Shown in pieces: positions 18,628-27,090 of a DNA stretch of 44,895 nt (positions within the stretch are counted from its first letter, which is position 1; each line of letters starts with the position of its first letter). Made by a program: the position numbers and the translations under genes. The notes under the pieces were generated by a model, which was not told where the DNA came from, ran no database searches, and worked only from the letters and a program-made list of their open reading frames with translations. The stretch is taken from contig JAGKQJ010000011.1 in NCBI GenBank assembly GCA_017898095.1, positions 1 to 44,895 on the forward strand, read 5' to 3'. This stretch comes from Bacillaceae bacterium Marseille-Q3522. GTDB taxonomy: Bacteria; Bacillota; Bacilli; Bacillales; Cytobacillaceae.

Positions 18628-20379
18628 ATCGACGATCCCGCGATTTGATATTCTTGCCTCCGGAATAACGGGAAGGGCGATTAACGAAAATGTCATAAAT
18701 GGAGCGTTAATCGGGCAGCCAAGCTGCTTCCATGCCTTCTCGAGCTGTGTTACTTCTTTTACAACGACAGAGAGCGGCTGATCGGACATTAAACCGGCAA
18801 TTGGCATTTTGACGTGGGCAAGTACGCGGCCGTTTTCCACGACACACATTCCGCCGCCGGATTGGGCAAGTGTGTTTGCCGCCAGTGCCATATCGTTGCG
18901 GTCTGCTCCCATCACAAGTAAATTGTGGCTGTCATGGGCAACGGTTGATGCGACAGCTCCGCTTTTTAATTGAAAGCCGTGGGCAAAGCCGAGTGAAATC
19001 TGTCCGGAGCGGTGATGGCGGTCGATACAAGCTAATAAAAGAATATCGTTTTCTATATCCGGCTGAATGAAACCGTCGACAACGTCCAATGTAGCTGTCA
19101 TTTTTTCCGTTCTTGCACTGTTTTCAATAATGTTAATCACATTTACATCCGTTTTCGCATGGAACTGCTTGCTTCTTAACAAGAAATCAAGGGGAGACAG
19201 CGGTTGTTTTATTTGCACAGAATTTTTAATATGATCCGGGTATTGGAAGATCGGGAAATCAAACACGAGCTTGCCGTCCTGTTTGATGATATTGCCGTCG
19301 GCAATAACGGTAGAAGGAATCATTTCCGACAGATCATCAATCAGTAAAATATCGGCGTATTTGCCGATCGAAAGGCTTCCTAAATCATTGGCAAGGTTAA
19401 AATAGCGTGCCGTATTAATGGTTGCCATTTGAATTGCCGTAACAGGATCGACACCTTCTTCTACGGCACGGCGGACGACGTGATTTAAGTGTCCTTTTTC
19501 GACAAGCGTTTGCGGATAGACATCATCCGTGACAAGCAGGATTTGCTCCGTACGGACATGATCCTTTGTGACAATTTTGATGACTTCTTTTACATCCTGC
19601 CATGCGGAGCCTTCGCGAATCATCACATACATGCCGAGGCGCAGTTTTTCCAATCCCTGCTCACGTGTCACCGTCTCGTGACAAGATGTGACGCCGGAAG
19701 CAAGATATGCCTGCAGCATTCGCTTACTTCCTTCCGGAAAGTGCCCGGTAACGGTTTTGTTTGCTTTCATTGTTTCCGTAATTTCCCCTCTCATTTTGGC
19801 ATCGCCGTATACAACACCGGGGAAATTCATCACTTCTCCTAAGCCAATCACATTTTCCCATGTTAATCCTTCTTTAATATCTTCTACCCCTAATGATGTA
19901 CCTGCATCTTCGAGATCGGTTGTCGCCGGAACACAGGAAGGAAAAGTGGTAAGAACCTTTAACGGCAATTGCTGTCCTTCCTCATGCATCAGCCGGATGC
20001 CTTCTGTACCAAAAACATTGGCAATTTCGTGCGGGTCCATAAAGATACTTGTTGTCCCCACTGCCAAAGCCGCCTTGGAAAACTCTGTTACAGACAGCAT
20101 CGTACTCTCGACATGCATATGACCGTCCATAAAACCGGGTGTAAGATATTTTCCATCGGCTTCGATCACTTTTGTGTTTTCGCCAATCGTGTAGGCCACA
20201 TCTCCAATAGCGGCAATCCGCCCTTCTTTTATGGCGATGCTTTGATTTTTCAATTTTTCTCCGGTGATGACATTTATGAGACAGCCGTTTTGAATGACAA
20301 GATCTGCCGCCTCTTCCCCCAACGCCGTTTTTGCTAATGAACGGCTGACCTCATGCCATTGTTTTCGGTTTGTTTTCAT
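18580..20379 (-). CDS. ade: Adenine deaminase (ADE family)
   Basis: A 599-aa amidohydrolase-fold enzyme converting adenine to hypoxanthine and ammonia, feeding the xanthine dehydrogenase encoded nearby. Seen: PGFMDGHMHVEST with metal ligands His87/His89, DPHEIANVFG near 117, TGHFPEG, SCHETVT, the TDDVYPQTLVEKGHLNHVVR segment, and the ADE C-terminal domain (DRHHRSGQISLGFAHGF; VAHDSHNLLVMG). Length matches the family. ATG at 20379 follows AAAGGAG by about nine bases. The leader carries an intrinsic terminator (20426-20458), and the 3' end is repeated downstream. Confidence 0.95.
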   Translation of the reverse strand: MKTNRKQWHEVSRSLAKTALGEEAADLVIQNGCLINVITGEKLKNQSIAIKEGRIAAIGDVAYTIGENTKVIEADGKYLTPGFMDGHMHVESTMLSVTEFSKAALAVGTTSIFMDPHEIANVFGTEGIRLMHEEGQQLPLKVLTTFPSCVPATTDLEDAGTSLGVEDIKEGLTWENVIGLGEVMNFPGVVYGDAKMRGEITETMKANKTVTGHFPEGSKRMLQAYLASGVTSCHETVTREQGLEKLRLGMYVMIREGSAWQDVKEVIKIVTKDHVRTEQILLVTDDVYPQTLVEKGHLNHVVRRAVEEGVDPVTAIQMATINTARYFNLANDLGSLSIGKYADILLIDDLSEMIPSTVIADGNIIKQDGKLVFDFPIFQYPDHIKNSVQIKQPLSPLDFLLRSKQFHAKTDVNVINIIENSARTEKMTATLDVVDGFIQPDIENDILLLACIDRHHRSGQISLGFAHGFQLKSGAVASTVAHDSHNLLVMGADRNDMALAANTLAQSGGGMCVVENGRVLAHVKMPIAGLMSDQPLSVVVKEVTQLEKAWKQLGCPINAPFMTFSLIALPVIPEARISNRGIVDVTSFELVDAEIVSEI

Positions 20380-20425
20380 GTTAACCAGCTCCTTTTAAAA
20401 TAGCTTTGGAAGTTTCACTTTATAT

Positions 20426-20486
20426 AAAAAAAGTCTGCGATGCAGAATCATCCAGACTGGGCTACACATATTCCAATATGTTGTAG
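20426..20486 (-). promoter_or_regulatory. Leader hairpin plus intrinsic terminator upstream of ade (possible attenuator)
   Basis: On the minus strand, a hairpin CTAC-(A)-ACATATT-GG-AATATGT-GTAG (20486-20462) is followed by AGTCTGGATG/CATCGCAGACT (20458-20432, one bulge) and seven T (20432-20426). The terminator ends only 46 nt before the ade ATG and no minus-strand gene precedes it, so it probably controls ade read-through. It lacks the conserved core of the known purine riboswitch, so the sensor, if any, is unidentified. Confidence 0.55.
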
Positions 20487-20730
20487 GGCAGTAATTTCTT
20501 TATTAAAAATAATGAAACCACAACTTTTCAATCGAGTCAATATTTTTGAAAAAACCGCTTTTACCTGTTAAACCTAATTTTTTCAATATCGAGTAATTTC
20601 TGGTGTGAAAAAAGGAGACGCTGCAAGTTACTGTGAAATAAGTAAATGTAAGAATCATTAGCAAAATTAATATGACACGGCACCCTCTGCGCGTGGCACA
20701 CGAATACAAAAAAATACTGTGTAAGATAAT

Positions 20731-20759
20731 TTGACAAAATAGTGAAAAATTTGTGTAAA
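20731..20759 (+). promoter_or_regulatory. Sigma-A-like promoter upstream of the ABC importer
   Basis: Perfect TTGACA at 20731-20736, 17-bp spacer, TGTAAA at 20754-20759 preceded by TG. It points toward the transporter genes and leaves a leader of about 170 nt. An alternative, activator-dependent start (TATAAA at 20838-20843 with no good -35) lies downstream of the PucR box. Confidence 0.5.
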
Positions 20760-20791
20760 ATATATAAAAACTATTTAGGTATTCATTGATT

Positions 20792-20804
20792 TTAACCAAT
20801 GACA
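20792..20804 (-). promoter_or_regulatory. Candidate PucR box upstream of the ABC importer
   Basis: Read on the minus strand the 13 bases TGTCATTGGTTAA match 12 of 13 positions of the B. subtilis PucR box as I remember it (WWWCNTTGGTTAA). The box lies about 45 bp upstream of a TATAAA at 20838-20843 that has no -35 of its own, a plausible activator arrangement. It links the importer to the PucR encoded at 35957. Confidence 0.5.
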
Positions 20805-20938
20805 AGAAGGATAAAGTCAATTAATCTAATTACAAGTTATAAAAGCTAACAAAAGAAGTCAAGATTTCGTATATGAAGGGAAATATGAATAAAATTCTGA
20901 ATCTTTAAACAAAAATATGAAAAAGAGGAGGTGCACAA

Positions 20939-21730
20939 ATGTCGTCCGCAAGAAATGAAGTAGTTTCCTTTCAACGGGTTAGCAAAATGTATAATACCGG
21001 AACCGTTGCTTTGCAGGATTTCCAATTATCTGTACAGAATGGGGAATTTATCAGTTTCCTTGGTCCGTCCGGTTGCGGAAAATCAACCGCTTTACGAATG
21101 GTTGCCGGTCTAGGGGAGGCGACAACCGGGACAGTTAGTGTGTTTGGCCAATCACCAAAAGAAATGATCCGCAAGTCTAATGATATTGCCTTTGTTTTTC
21201 AAGATGCAAATCTTTTACCGTGGCGGACGGTACTGGATAATGTGATTTTGCCGCTGGAATTGAGGGGAGCGGCTTCCGCACCACGGAAAAAAGCAGCACA
21301 GCAAGTATTAGAAATGGTCGGTTTAAAAGATTACTTGAAGGCATATCCCCGTCAGCTATCAGGCGGGATGAAAATGCGGGTATCGATTGCAAGGGCACTG
21401 GCAGCGAAGCCGAAGTTGCTTTTAATGGATGAACCTTTCGCGGCACTTGATGAAATGACAAGAGAAACACTGCAAATCGAGCTATTGGAAATATGGAAAA
21501 AGGAAAAAATGACAATTCTTTTTGTGACCCATAATGTGTATGAAGCTGTTTTTTTATCCTCCAAAATTGCCGTTATGTCTGCACGCCCCGGAAGACTGGC
21601 AACATTACTGGAGATCGGCTTGCCATATCCCCGGTCAGCAAAGCTGCGGACCGAAAAAAGCTATACCGATTATGTGGAAAAAGCTTCACAATCTCTTGAA
21701 AAAACTTCAGATAGAAAGGAGACAGGGTGA
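20939..21730 (+). CDS. ABC transporter ATP-binding protein (nitrate/taurine/NMT1-type)
   Basis: A 263-aa ATPase of the TauB/SsuB type. Seen: Walker A GPSGCGKS (42-49), Q-loop FQDANLLPW (88-96), signature LSGGMKMRV (140-148), Walker B LLLMDEPFAALDE (160-172), switch His in VTHNVYEAVFLS. AGGAGGTG stands about six bases before ATG 20939. First gene of a three-gene importer; its stop overlaps the permease start. The family imports small organic molecules such as sulfonates and pyrimidine or purine-like compounds; the location within the puc island suggests a purine or urate-like substrate (inference). Confidence 0.93.
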   Translation: MSSARNEVVSFQRVSKMYNTGTVALQDFQLSVQNGEFISFLGPSGCGKSTALRMVAGLGEATTGTVSVFGQSPKEMIRKSNDIAFVFQDANLLPWRTVLDNVILPLELRGAASAPRKKAAQQVLEMVGLKDYLKAYPRQLSGGMKMRVSIARALAAKPKLLLMDEPFAALDEMTRETLQIELLEIWKKEKMTILFVTHNVYEAVFLSSKIAVMSARPGRLATLLEIGLPYPRSAKLRTEKSYTDYVEKASQSLEKTSDRKETG

Positions 21731-22584
21731 TGCCGATGTCAACTGCCCAGGAGCTTGCGGTTCAGACAAAAGCCCAAAAGAAAAAGAAAGACAAGCAATT
21801 TGTTGTTTTTAAAAAGTATTATCTCGGCTCGATCATTGCGCTGATTATCTTTTTATCTCTGTGGCAACTGATTCCGTTCATTCTCGGGGTTGAACATTAT
21901 ATTTTGCCAAAACCGACAGATGTGTTAGAAGCCGCGATTAAAGATTGGCAGCTTCTCTGGCCGGCTGTACAAATAACAATTATCGAATCTGCAGCAGGTT
22001 TTTTTCTAAGTGCGGTGATTGGCATTACTTTTTCACTTGTGCTGGCAAGCTCGAAAATATTGGAACGCAGTATCTACCCGTATGCGATTATTTTGCAGAC
22101 AATTCCGGTTGTAGCCGTTGCCCCCATCATCGTGATCTGGTTTGGTGCCGGCTTCAATGCGATTGTTATCATCTCCTTTATTGTTGCGTTTTTTCCCGTC
22201 ATTTCGAATACGCTCATGGGTCTAAATTCCGTTGATAAAAATATGGATGAGCTTTTTACGCTATATAATGCCTCCAAATGGAAAAGAATGTGGAAATTGC
22301 GCGTACCATCCGCATTACCATATATGATGGCGGGGTTAAAAATATCCTGTACACTTTCCATCGTCGGCGCAATTGTCGGGGAATACGTTGCCGGAATCGG
22401 CGGCGGTAAAGGAGGACTTGGCTATGCGATCACAGTCGCAGCCATCCAGGTAAAAACAGCTTATTTATTTGCCTGCGGTATTGCCGCGGCGTTGTTGGGC
22501 ATCATTTTTTACCTGCTTGTCAGCCTAATTTCCCATCTAATGCTGCGGACATGGCATGATTCCGCGGTAAAGATGGACCGGTAA
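21730..22584 (+). CDS. ABC transporter permease (BPD_transp_1, SsuC/TauC type)
   Basis: 284 aa with about six hydrophobic segments (first at about 35-52: GSIIALIIFLSLWQLIPFIL). The cytoplasmic coupling loop of this family is visible as YNASKWKRMWKLRVPSALPYMMAGLK, shown here only as its position (about residues 180-205), followed by VGAIVGEYVAG. ATG at 21730 is seven bases after AAAGGAGA and shares a base with the ATPase stop; GTG at 21727 is the alternative. Forms the membrane channel for the ATPase before it and the lipoprotein after it. Confidence 0.92.
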   Translation: MPMSTAQELAVQTKAQKKKKDKQFVVFKKYYLGSIIALIIFLSLWQLIPFILGVEHYILPKPTDVLEAAIKDWQLLWPAVQITIIESAAGFFLSAVIGITFSLVLASSKILERSIYPYAIILQTIPVVAVAPIIVIWFGAGFNAIVIISFIVAFFPVISNTLMGLNSVDKNMDELFTLYNASKWKRMWKLRVPSALPYMMAGLKISCTLSIVGAIVGEYVAGIGGGKGGLGYAITVAAIQVKTAYLFACGIAAALLGIIFYLLVSLISHLMLRTWHDSAVKMDR

Positions 22585-22676
22585 AAAGAAGACTAGATTG
22601 GACATCCCGATTCAAAGTTTTCCCAGTGCTGTTTTCAGAACGATTAAGAAAAAGAATTATGATGAGGGGGTTACAT

Positions 22677-23669
22677 ATGCGAAAATTTTATAAGTTTTTT
22701 ACTGTGATCATAATGGCACTGCTTTTAGCAGCATGCAATCAGGAGGAAACAGGCGGTTCGGGAAAGGAATCCTCAGAGAATTCGGCAGAATCGGTAAAGC
22801 TGGTGCTGAACTGGTTTCCAAAAAGCCAGCACGGCGGTGTTTATGCAGCACAGGAACAGGGCATTTTTACAAACAACGGTCTTGATGTAACGATTGAGCC
22901 GGGAGGACCGCAAGTATCTGCGATCCAAATTGTTTCCTCGGGCAGTGCTGATTTTGGTCTTGTTCATGCGGATCAAATGGTAATCGCAAAAAACCAGGGA
23001 ATTGATTTAGTGGCGGTGGCGGCGGCAATGCAAGGCAGCCCTCAGGCATTTATGTTTCATAAAGACGCAGGTATTAACAGTATTGATGATTTAAACGGGA
23101 GAAATGTATTTATTCAGCCGGGTATTACTTATTGGGACTATATAAAAAGCAAATACGATGTCGGCAATGTTAAAGAGATGACTTACACGGGCGAGCATAC
23201 GAATTTTATCGCGGATAAAGAGTCGGTGATTCAATCGTTTGTCACTTCGGAACCGTTCGCCATGCAGGAGCAGGAGATCGACGTCGAAACGCTGTTAGTC
23301 TCGGAATCCGGATATGATCCGTACAATATTGTTCTATTTGTCACGAAAGACTATTTAGAAAAGAATCGTGAGACGGTACAAAAAATGGTCTCGTCCTTTG
23401 TAGAAGGCTGGAATTATTTCAAAGACTCCCCTGATGGTATCAACCAGGTGATCAGTGAACTTAATCCGGACATGTCGCTGGAAGCATTTGCGTTTGAAAC
23501 AGAGGAGCAAAAGGAATTTATTTTCGGCGGAGATGCCGCAGAGCATGGTGTCGGCTATATGACAGAAGAACGTTGGGAGACACTAAAGGATCAGTTGTTG
23601 GAACTGGGTTTATTAGAAGAAGATTTTGATGTGAACGAAATCTTTACCACCGAGTTTCTGCCGCACTAA
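22677..23669 (+). CDS. ABC transporter substrate-binding lipoprotein, NMT1/THI5-like
   Basis: 330 aa. A lipoprotein signal peptide with lipobox LLAAC (Cys about residue 20) is followed by a Ser/Glu-rich linker and an NMT1/THI5-like domain (LVLNWFPKSQHGGVYAAQEQ, then IVSSGSADFGLVHADQM). Known relatives bind hydroxymethylpyrimidine, riboflavin-like or other flat heterocycles. ATG at 22677 has GAGGGGG six bases upstream; an in-frame start 17 codons earlier is unsupported. Terminator at 23723-23760. The gene's place between ade and pucA, with a PucR box upstream of the operon, suggests a purine-type ligand. Confidence 0.93.
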   Translation: MRKFYKFFTVIIMALLLAACNQEETGGSGKESSENSAESVKLVLNWFPKSQHGGVYAAQEQGIFTNNGLDVTIEPGGPQVSAIQIVSSGSADFGLVHADQMVIAKNQGIDLVAVAAAMQGSPQAFMFHKDAGINSIDDLNGRNVFIQPGITYWDYIKSKYDVGNVKEMTYTGEHTNFIADKESVIQSFVTSEPFAMQEQEIDVETLLVSESGYDPYNIVLFVTKDYLEKNRETVQKMVSSFVEGWNYFKDSPDGINQVISELNPDMSLEAFAFETEEQKEFIFGGDAAEHGVGYMTEERWETLKDQLLELGLLEEDFDVNEIFTTEFLPH

Positions 23670-23722
23670 GGCTGGTGTGGTATGATATTGCAGCCGCTAT
23701 TTTAAAACGATTGATTTTTTGT

Positions 23723-23760
23723 AAAAGATCTTAATGCATCTTTCATTAAGGTCTTTTCTT
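23723..23760 (+). terminator. Terminator of the ABC importer operon
   Basis: Arms AAAAGATCTTAATG (23723-23736) and CATTAAGGTCTTTT (23744-23757) with one G-T pair, seven-base loop, then T-rich sequence. It separates the importer from pucA, which therefore needs its own promoter in 23761-23999. Confidence 0.8.
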
Positions 23761-23834
23761 CCTATTCGGGAAATTAAACTAAAAAATTGCTGTTAAATAA
23801 TCTTACAAATAAATAGAAAGATAGGTTCCTTTTT

Positions 23835-23854
23835 TAGTAAAATAATTTTTACTA
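23835..23854. promoter_or_regulatory. 20-bp palindrome upstream of pucA
   Basis: Perfect eight-base arms TAGTAAAA (23835-23842) and TTTTACTA (23847-23854) around TAAT, about 145 bp before the pucA start. It could be an operator. It does not resemble the PucR box. No good sigma-A promoter was recognised in the 329-bp spacer 23670-23999. Confidence 0.3.
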
Positions 23855-23999
23855 CAAAAAAATCCACTAACTTTTCAACTGTCAATAAGCCAGCTATCGT
23901 TAAAAAATGCATCTTAAAATTCTGTTATTTGTATTCCTGTAATGTTAAAAAAGCGAGCAATTAAAGACTATCATGCCGAAAATGGAGGGGAGATTTGCA

Positions 24000-25019
24000 A
24001 TGGAGGATATGCATCAAATTCTTGCCGCTATTTGTTCGGGGACAAAGGGTGTAATGGCAACTATCGTCCATGTTGAAGGCTCCGCTTATAAAAAAGAAGG
24101 TGCTGCGATGCTTTTTACGGAGGAAGGCGGGCGTATCGGAATGTTAAGTGCGGGCTGTCTTGAAGAAGATTTGCAGGCAAGAATCCGGGAAAATCCCCGT
24201 AAAACAGGCGCGGAGCTGATCGAATTTGATATGCGGAGCAGCGACGATTTTTCCTGGGGGGCGGGCTCAGGCTGCAATGGGAAAATATCTGTGCTGATTG
24301 AAGAAATAGATGAACAATACCACTGCGACTTAATGAAGCTGCAACAGAAAATAAAGCAGGGAGAAGCTGTGCTAATGGTAAAGAAAATTGGCTGTAAAGC
24401 GGCGCATCCGCAGTATTTGTTTATAAGTGAAAATAACGAAATATTCGGGAAATGGGATCAGAAGATACTTGAGATCGTAAGTGTGTGGCAAGATGACCAG
24501 GAGCAGTTTCATAAGCGGATGATAATTGATAAAGCAAACCGCTACTATCTGCACGTAATCCGGGCAAAGCCGCGCTTTATTGTTTTCGGAGCAGGAGCTG
24601 ATGCACGCCCGCTTGTTGAATTAGCGGCAATGTCCGGTTTTTCCGTAACCGTTGCCGATTGGCGTCCTGCATTTTGCACGAAGGAACATTTTCCTAATGC
24701 AGACAACTTATTAACCGGCTTTCCGGCGGAGTTAATTCGGCAGCTGCATTTGACAAGTGACGATTATGTCATGGTTATGACCCATCAGTTTGAAAAAGAT
24801 GACGAAATTGTTGCCCGGCTTTTTGATCAAGAATTGCTTTATTTTGGCATCCTCGGCACGAAAAACAGAACCATGCGCTTATTAGGAATGCAATCAGTGC
24901 CGGAGACAATTACTTCACCGGCCGGATTAGCAATAGGCGCAAGCGGTGCTGAAGAAATTGCCGTCAGCATTGTTGCGCAATTGATCCAAATCAGGAACAG
25001 ACAGCAGGTACGAGTATGA
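24000..25019 (+). CDS. pucA: PucA, XdhC/CoxI-type maturation factor for xanthine dehydrogenase
   Basis: A 339-aa XdhC/CoxI-family protein that delivers sulfurated molybdenum cofactor to xanthine dehydrogenase rather than being a subunit. Seen: N-terminal XdhC segment with LSAGCLEEDL and SGCNGKISVLIE, C-terminal Rossmann domain IVFGAGADARPLVELAA (about 197-213) followed by DWRPAFCTKEHFP, then GILGTKNR. ATG at 24000 has GGAGGGGAG seven bases upstream; the in-frame ATG nine codons earlier is less likely. Its stop overlaps pucB. Starts the pucABC segment. Confidence 0.92.
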   Translation: MEDMHQILAAICSGTKGVMATIVHVEGSAYKKEGAAMLFTEEGGRIGMLSAGCLEEDLQARIRENPRKTGAELIEFDMRSSDDFSWGAGSGCNGKISVLIEEIDEQYHCDLMKLQQKIKQGEAVLMVKKIGCKAAHPQYLFISENNEIFGKWDQKILEIVSVWQDDQEQFHKRMIIDKANRYYLHVIRAKPRFIVFGAGADARPLVELAAMSGFSVTVADWRPAFCTKEHFPNADNLLTGFPAELIRQLHLTSDDYVMVMTHQFEKDDEIVARLFDQELLYFGILGTKNRTMRLLGMQSVPETITSPAGLAIGASGAEEIAVSIVAQLIQIRNRQQVRV

Positions 25020-25693
25020 AGAAAGCGGAGCGGATTGATGTGTACAAAAGGACAAAAGTGGAACAGACAACGGGTGCGTGTATAAGGAAAAAGATCATCG
25101 GTATTTTCCTTGCGGCCGGATCAAGCAAACGAATGGGCAGTAATAAGCTGGAATTGTCTTTTCGCGGGACTACGATCGGCACAATATCATTGGAAAATGC
25201 ACTGGAGTCAACGTTAGATTATATCGTGGTTGTTATCCGGCAAGGTGACACCTTGAAATGGCTTGATTCAGCAAGACTACAACATACACATTGGTCCTGC
25301 GTCGTTTGCGAAGAGGCAGAGAGAGGGCAGTCGCAATCATTCATTACCGGGATTACGGAAGCAGAAAGGCTCAACGCCGATGGGGCAGTCATTCTTCTTG
25401 CTGACCAGCCGCTTATCGAAAAACAAATAATCGAAGCGCTGGTGGAGGCTTTTTATCATAATGACGAGCTTGATTTTGTCGCTTCCAGCTGCCAAGGAAG
25501 TATGCAACCTCCGCTCCTTTTTGCGAAACAAATGTTTCCACAAGTAAAACAGGTAACTGGTGATAGCGGCGCGCGAAACCTGATAAGAGCGAATTCTTCT
25601 TATAATGGAAAAATGATTGAATACGAAGATGGGAGCTGCTTTTATGATGTGGATACAAAGGAAGACTATAAATGGATAAGGTCGGTGCACTAA
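25016..25693 (+). CDS. pucB: PucB, MobA-like molybdenum cofactor cytidylyltransferase
   Basis: A 225-aa nucleotidyltransferase of the MobA/MocA group, expected to convert Mo-molybdopterin to its cytidine dinucleotide form for the xanthine dehydrogenase. Seen: GIFLAAGSSKRMGSNKL (about 29-45), the GxxxRMG loop of these enzymes, ILLADQP near 130, and SSCQGSMQPPLLFAKQMF with GDSGARNL. The ATG overlaps the pucA stop and gives a 27-residue N-terminal extension compared with typical members; the ribosome site is weak, so coupling to pucA is likely. Its 3' end overlaps pucC by 22 bp. Confidence 0.88.
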   Translation: MKKAERIDVYKRTKVEQTTGACIRKKIIGIFLAAGSSKRMGSNKLELSFRGTTIGTISLENALESTLDYIVVVIRQGDTLKWLDSARLQHTHWSCVVCEEAERGQSQSFITGITEAERLNADGAVILLADQPLIEKQIIEALVEAFYHNDELDFVASSCQGSMQPPLLFAKQMFPQVKQVTGDSGARNLIRANSSYNGKMIEYEDGSCFYDVDTKEDYKWIRSVH

Positions 25694-26541
25694 GGGATAC
25701 TGTTGTCTGGCAGCCGCAGGATGTGGCGGAGGCATGGGAGATCAAGCTGCATTATGGAGAAAAAGCTGCCTATATTGCCGGAGGAACGGTGATACAGATG
25801 CAAAGGGAGCAGGGTATTGCGCTCCCGGAACATCTTATTAGTTTGGAAAAAATCGCAGCCATGCACGGAATATCTGGAAACGGAGACGGCTCGGTAACCA
25901 TCGGCGCTTTAACTCATTTAGCTGATTGCAGCACCCACACGCTCTTGAAAGAAAATGCAGAAATGCTTACAGTTGCCGCTGCCCAAATTGCTTCCCCAGC
26001 TGTCCGTAACCAGGCGACCATCGGCGGCAATATTGCGTACAGGACAGGGGATGCGATTCCGGCACTGCTTACCATCGATGCTGAAGTGACAATTTTTTCA
26101 GAAAAAGGAATCGTAGCAACCAAACTTAACGATTACATTCCGCATAAAGACGGGCTGATTATTTCGCTGACAGTGCCGAAGGAAGCAACGACCGGCAACC
26201 AATTAAAGGTATTTAGAAAAATCGGCCGCAGGGAAGCATTTATCCCGTCACTTGTTACGATTGCTGTTTCCTGCCGCTCCCTGGATGGAAAAGTGGCGGA
26301 AGACGTGCGGATTGCCGCAGGAGGAGGAACTACACTGCCGATTAGATTGCGGGAATGCGAGCAACTTTTACGAGAAAGAAAACCGGCAGAACAGTGCTTA
26401 GAAGAGTTGCACGAAAAAATTATCAAAGAATTTCAGCCGGCTGGTGACATGTTTGCATCTGCAGATTATCGCAGCCGCGTTGCCGCAAATCTCATCGTTG
26501 CGGAATTAGAAGATTTTTTTATTACTAAGTCGACAGGTTGA
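25672..26541 (+). CDS. pucC: PucC, FAD-binding subunit of xanthine dehydrogenase
   Basis: A 289-aa CoxM/XdhB-type flavoprotein subunit carrying electrons from the iron-sulfur subunit to NAD. Seen: AAYIAGGTVIQMQ for FAD contact near 32-45, VTIGALTHLADC, ASPAVRNQATIGGNIAYRTG (the typical second FAD loop), and FRKIGRREAFIPS. Start ATG 25672, with AAAGGAAG a few bases upstream, overlapping pucB. B. subtilis PucC is about the same size (277). Unlike in B. subtilis the next subunit gene (pucD) is 650 bp away, behind the repeat array. Confidence 0.92.
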   Translation: MDKVGALRDTVVWQPQDVAEAWEIKLHYGEKAAYIAGGTVIQMQREQGIALPEHLISLEKIAAMHGISGNGDGSVTIGALTHLADCSTHTLLKENAEMLTVAAAQIASPAVRNQATIGGNIAYRTGDAIPALLTIDAEVTIFSEKGIVATKLNDYIPHKDGLIISLTVPKEATTGNQLKVFRKIGRREAFIPSLVTIAVSCRSLDGKVAEDVRIAAGGGTTLPIRLRECEQLLRERKPAEQCLEELHEKIIKEFQPAGDMFASADYRSRVAANLIVAELEDFFITKSTG

Positions 26542-26604
26542 AAGCTTGCCAACATTCCGAATGCCGAGAAGCGCGAAATACTAAGACTGGCCCATAAAAT
26601 CTGA

Positions 26605-27090
26605 AAAAGAGGACATAAACTCAGAGAATGAGGACAAAACTCCTGAAAATAGGGACAAAAATTCGGAGAATGAGGACATAAACCGGAGAAATGAGGACAA
26701 TAATTCGGAGAATGAGGACATAAACCGGAGAAATGAGGACAAAACTGAAATTTAATCCGAAAAAAATTCTACTATTCTCTATTCTGAGAACTGGAAACTA
26801 GGTCTGACTCATAAAATCTTAAGAAGAGGACATAAACTCAGAGAATGAGGACAAAACACCTGAAATAGGGACAAAAATTCGGAGAATAAGGACAAAAACC
26901 GGAGAAATGAGGACAAAACTGAAATTCAATCCGAAAAAAATCCTACTATTCTATATTCTGAGAACTGGAAACTAGGTCTGGCACATAAAATCTTAAGAAG
27001 AGGACATAAACTCAGAGAATGAGGACAAAACTCCTGAAAATAGGGACATAAATTCAGAGAATGAGGCCAAAAACCGCAAAAAAAAGGGCA
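26605..27090. repeat. Phased 21-bp repeat array within the xanthine dehydrogenase operon
   Basis: The core GGACA recurs with exact 21-bp period at 26611, 26632, 26653, 26674, 26695, 26716 and 26737; again at 26828, 26849, 26869, 26890, 26911; and at 27002, 27023, 27044, then degenerate at 27065 and 27086. The typical unit is GAGAATGAGGACATAAACCG. Blocks 2 and 3 belong to a higher-order direct repeat of 174 bp with a non-repeat linker (for example 26742-26800 and 26916-26974). The rest of 26542-27194 contains no gene. Related array at 38897-39093. Confidence 0.95.

Noticed and set aside
20380-20540. Classical purine riboswitch upstream of ade
   Set aside because: The conserved junction sequences and the two loop-loop motifs of the guanine/adenine aptamer are not present; only a hairpin and a terminator can be supported.
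20503-20820. 105-codon minus-strand frame upstream of ade
   Set aside because: It overlaps the promoter and PucR-box region, has AT-rich composition, no ribosome site and no recognisable domain.
26585-26757. Heptad-repeat protein encoded by the first block of the 21-bp array
   Set aside because: The frame is open (E-N-E-D-like heptads) but has no start codon or ribosome site, and the second block contains an in-frame stop and a one-base shift.
26605-27090. CRISPR-like array
   Set aside because: The whole 21-bp unit repeats without unique spacers of 30-40 bp, and there are no cas genes.
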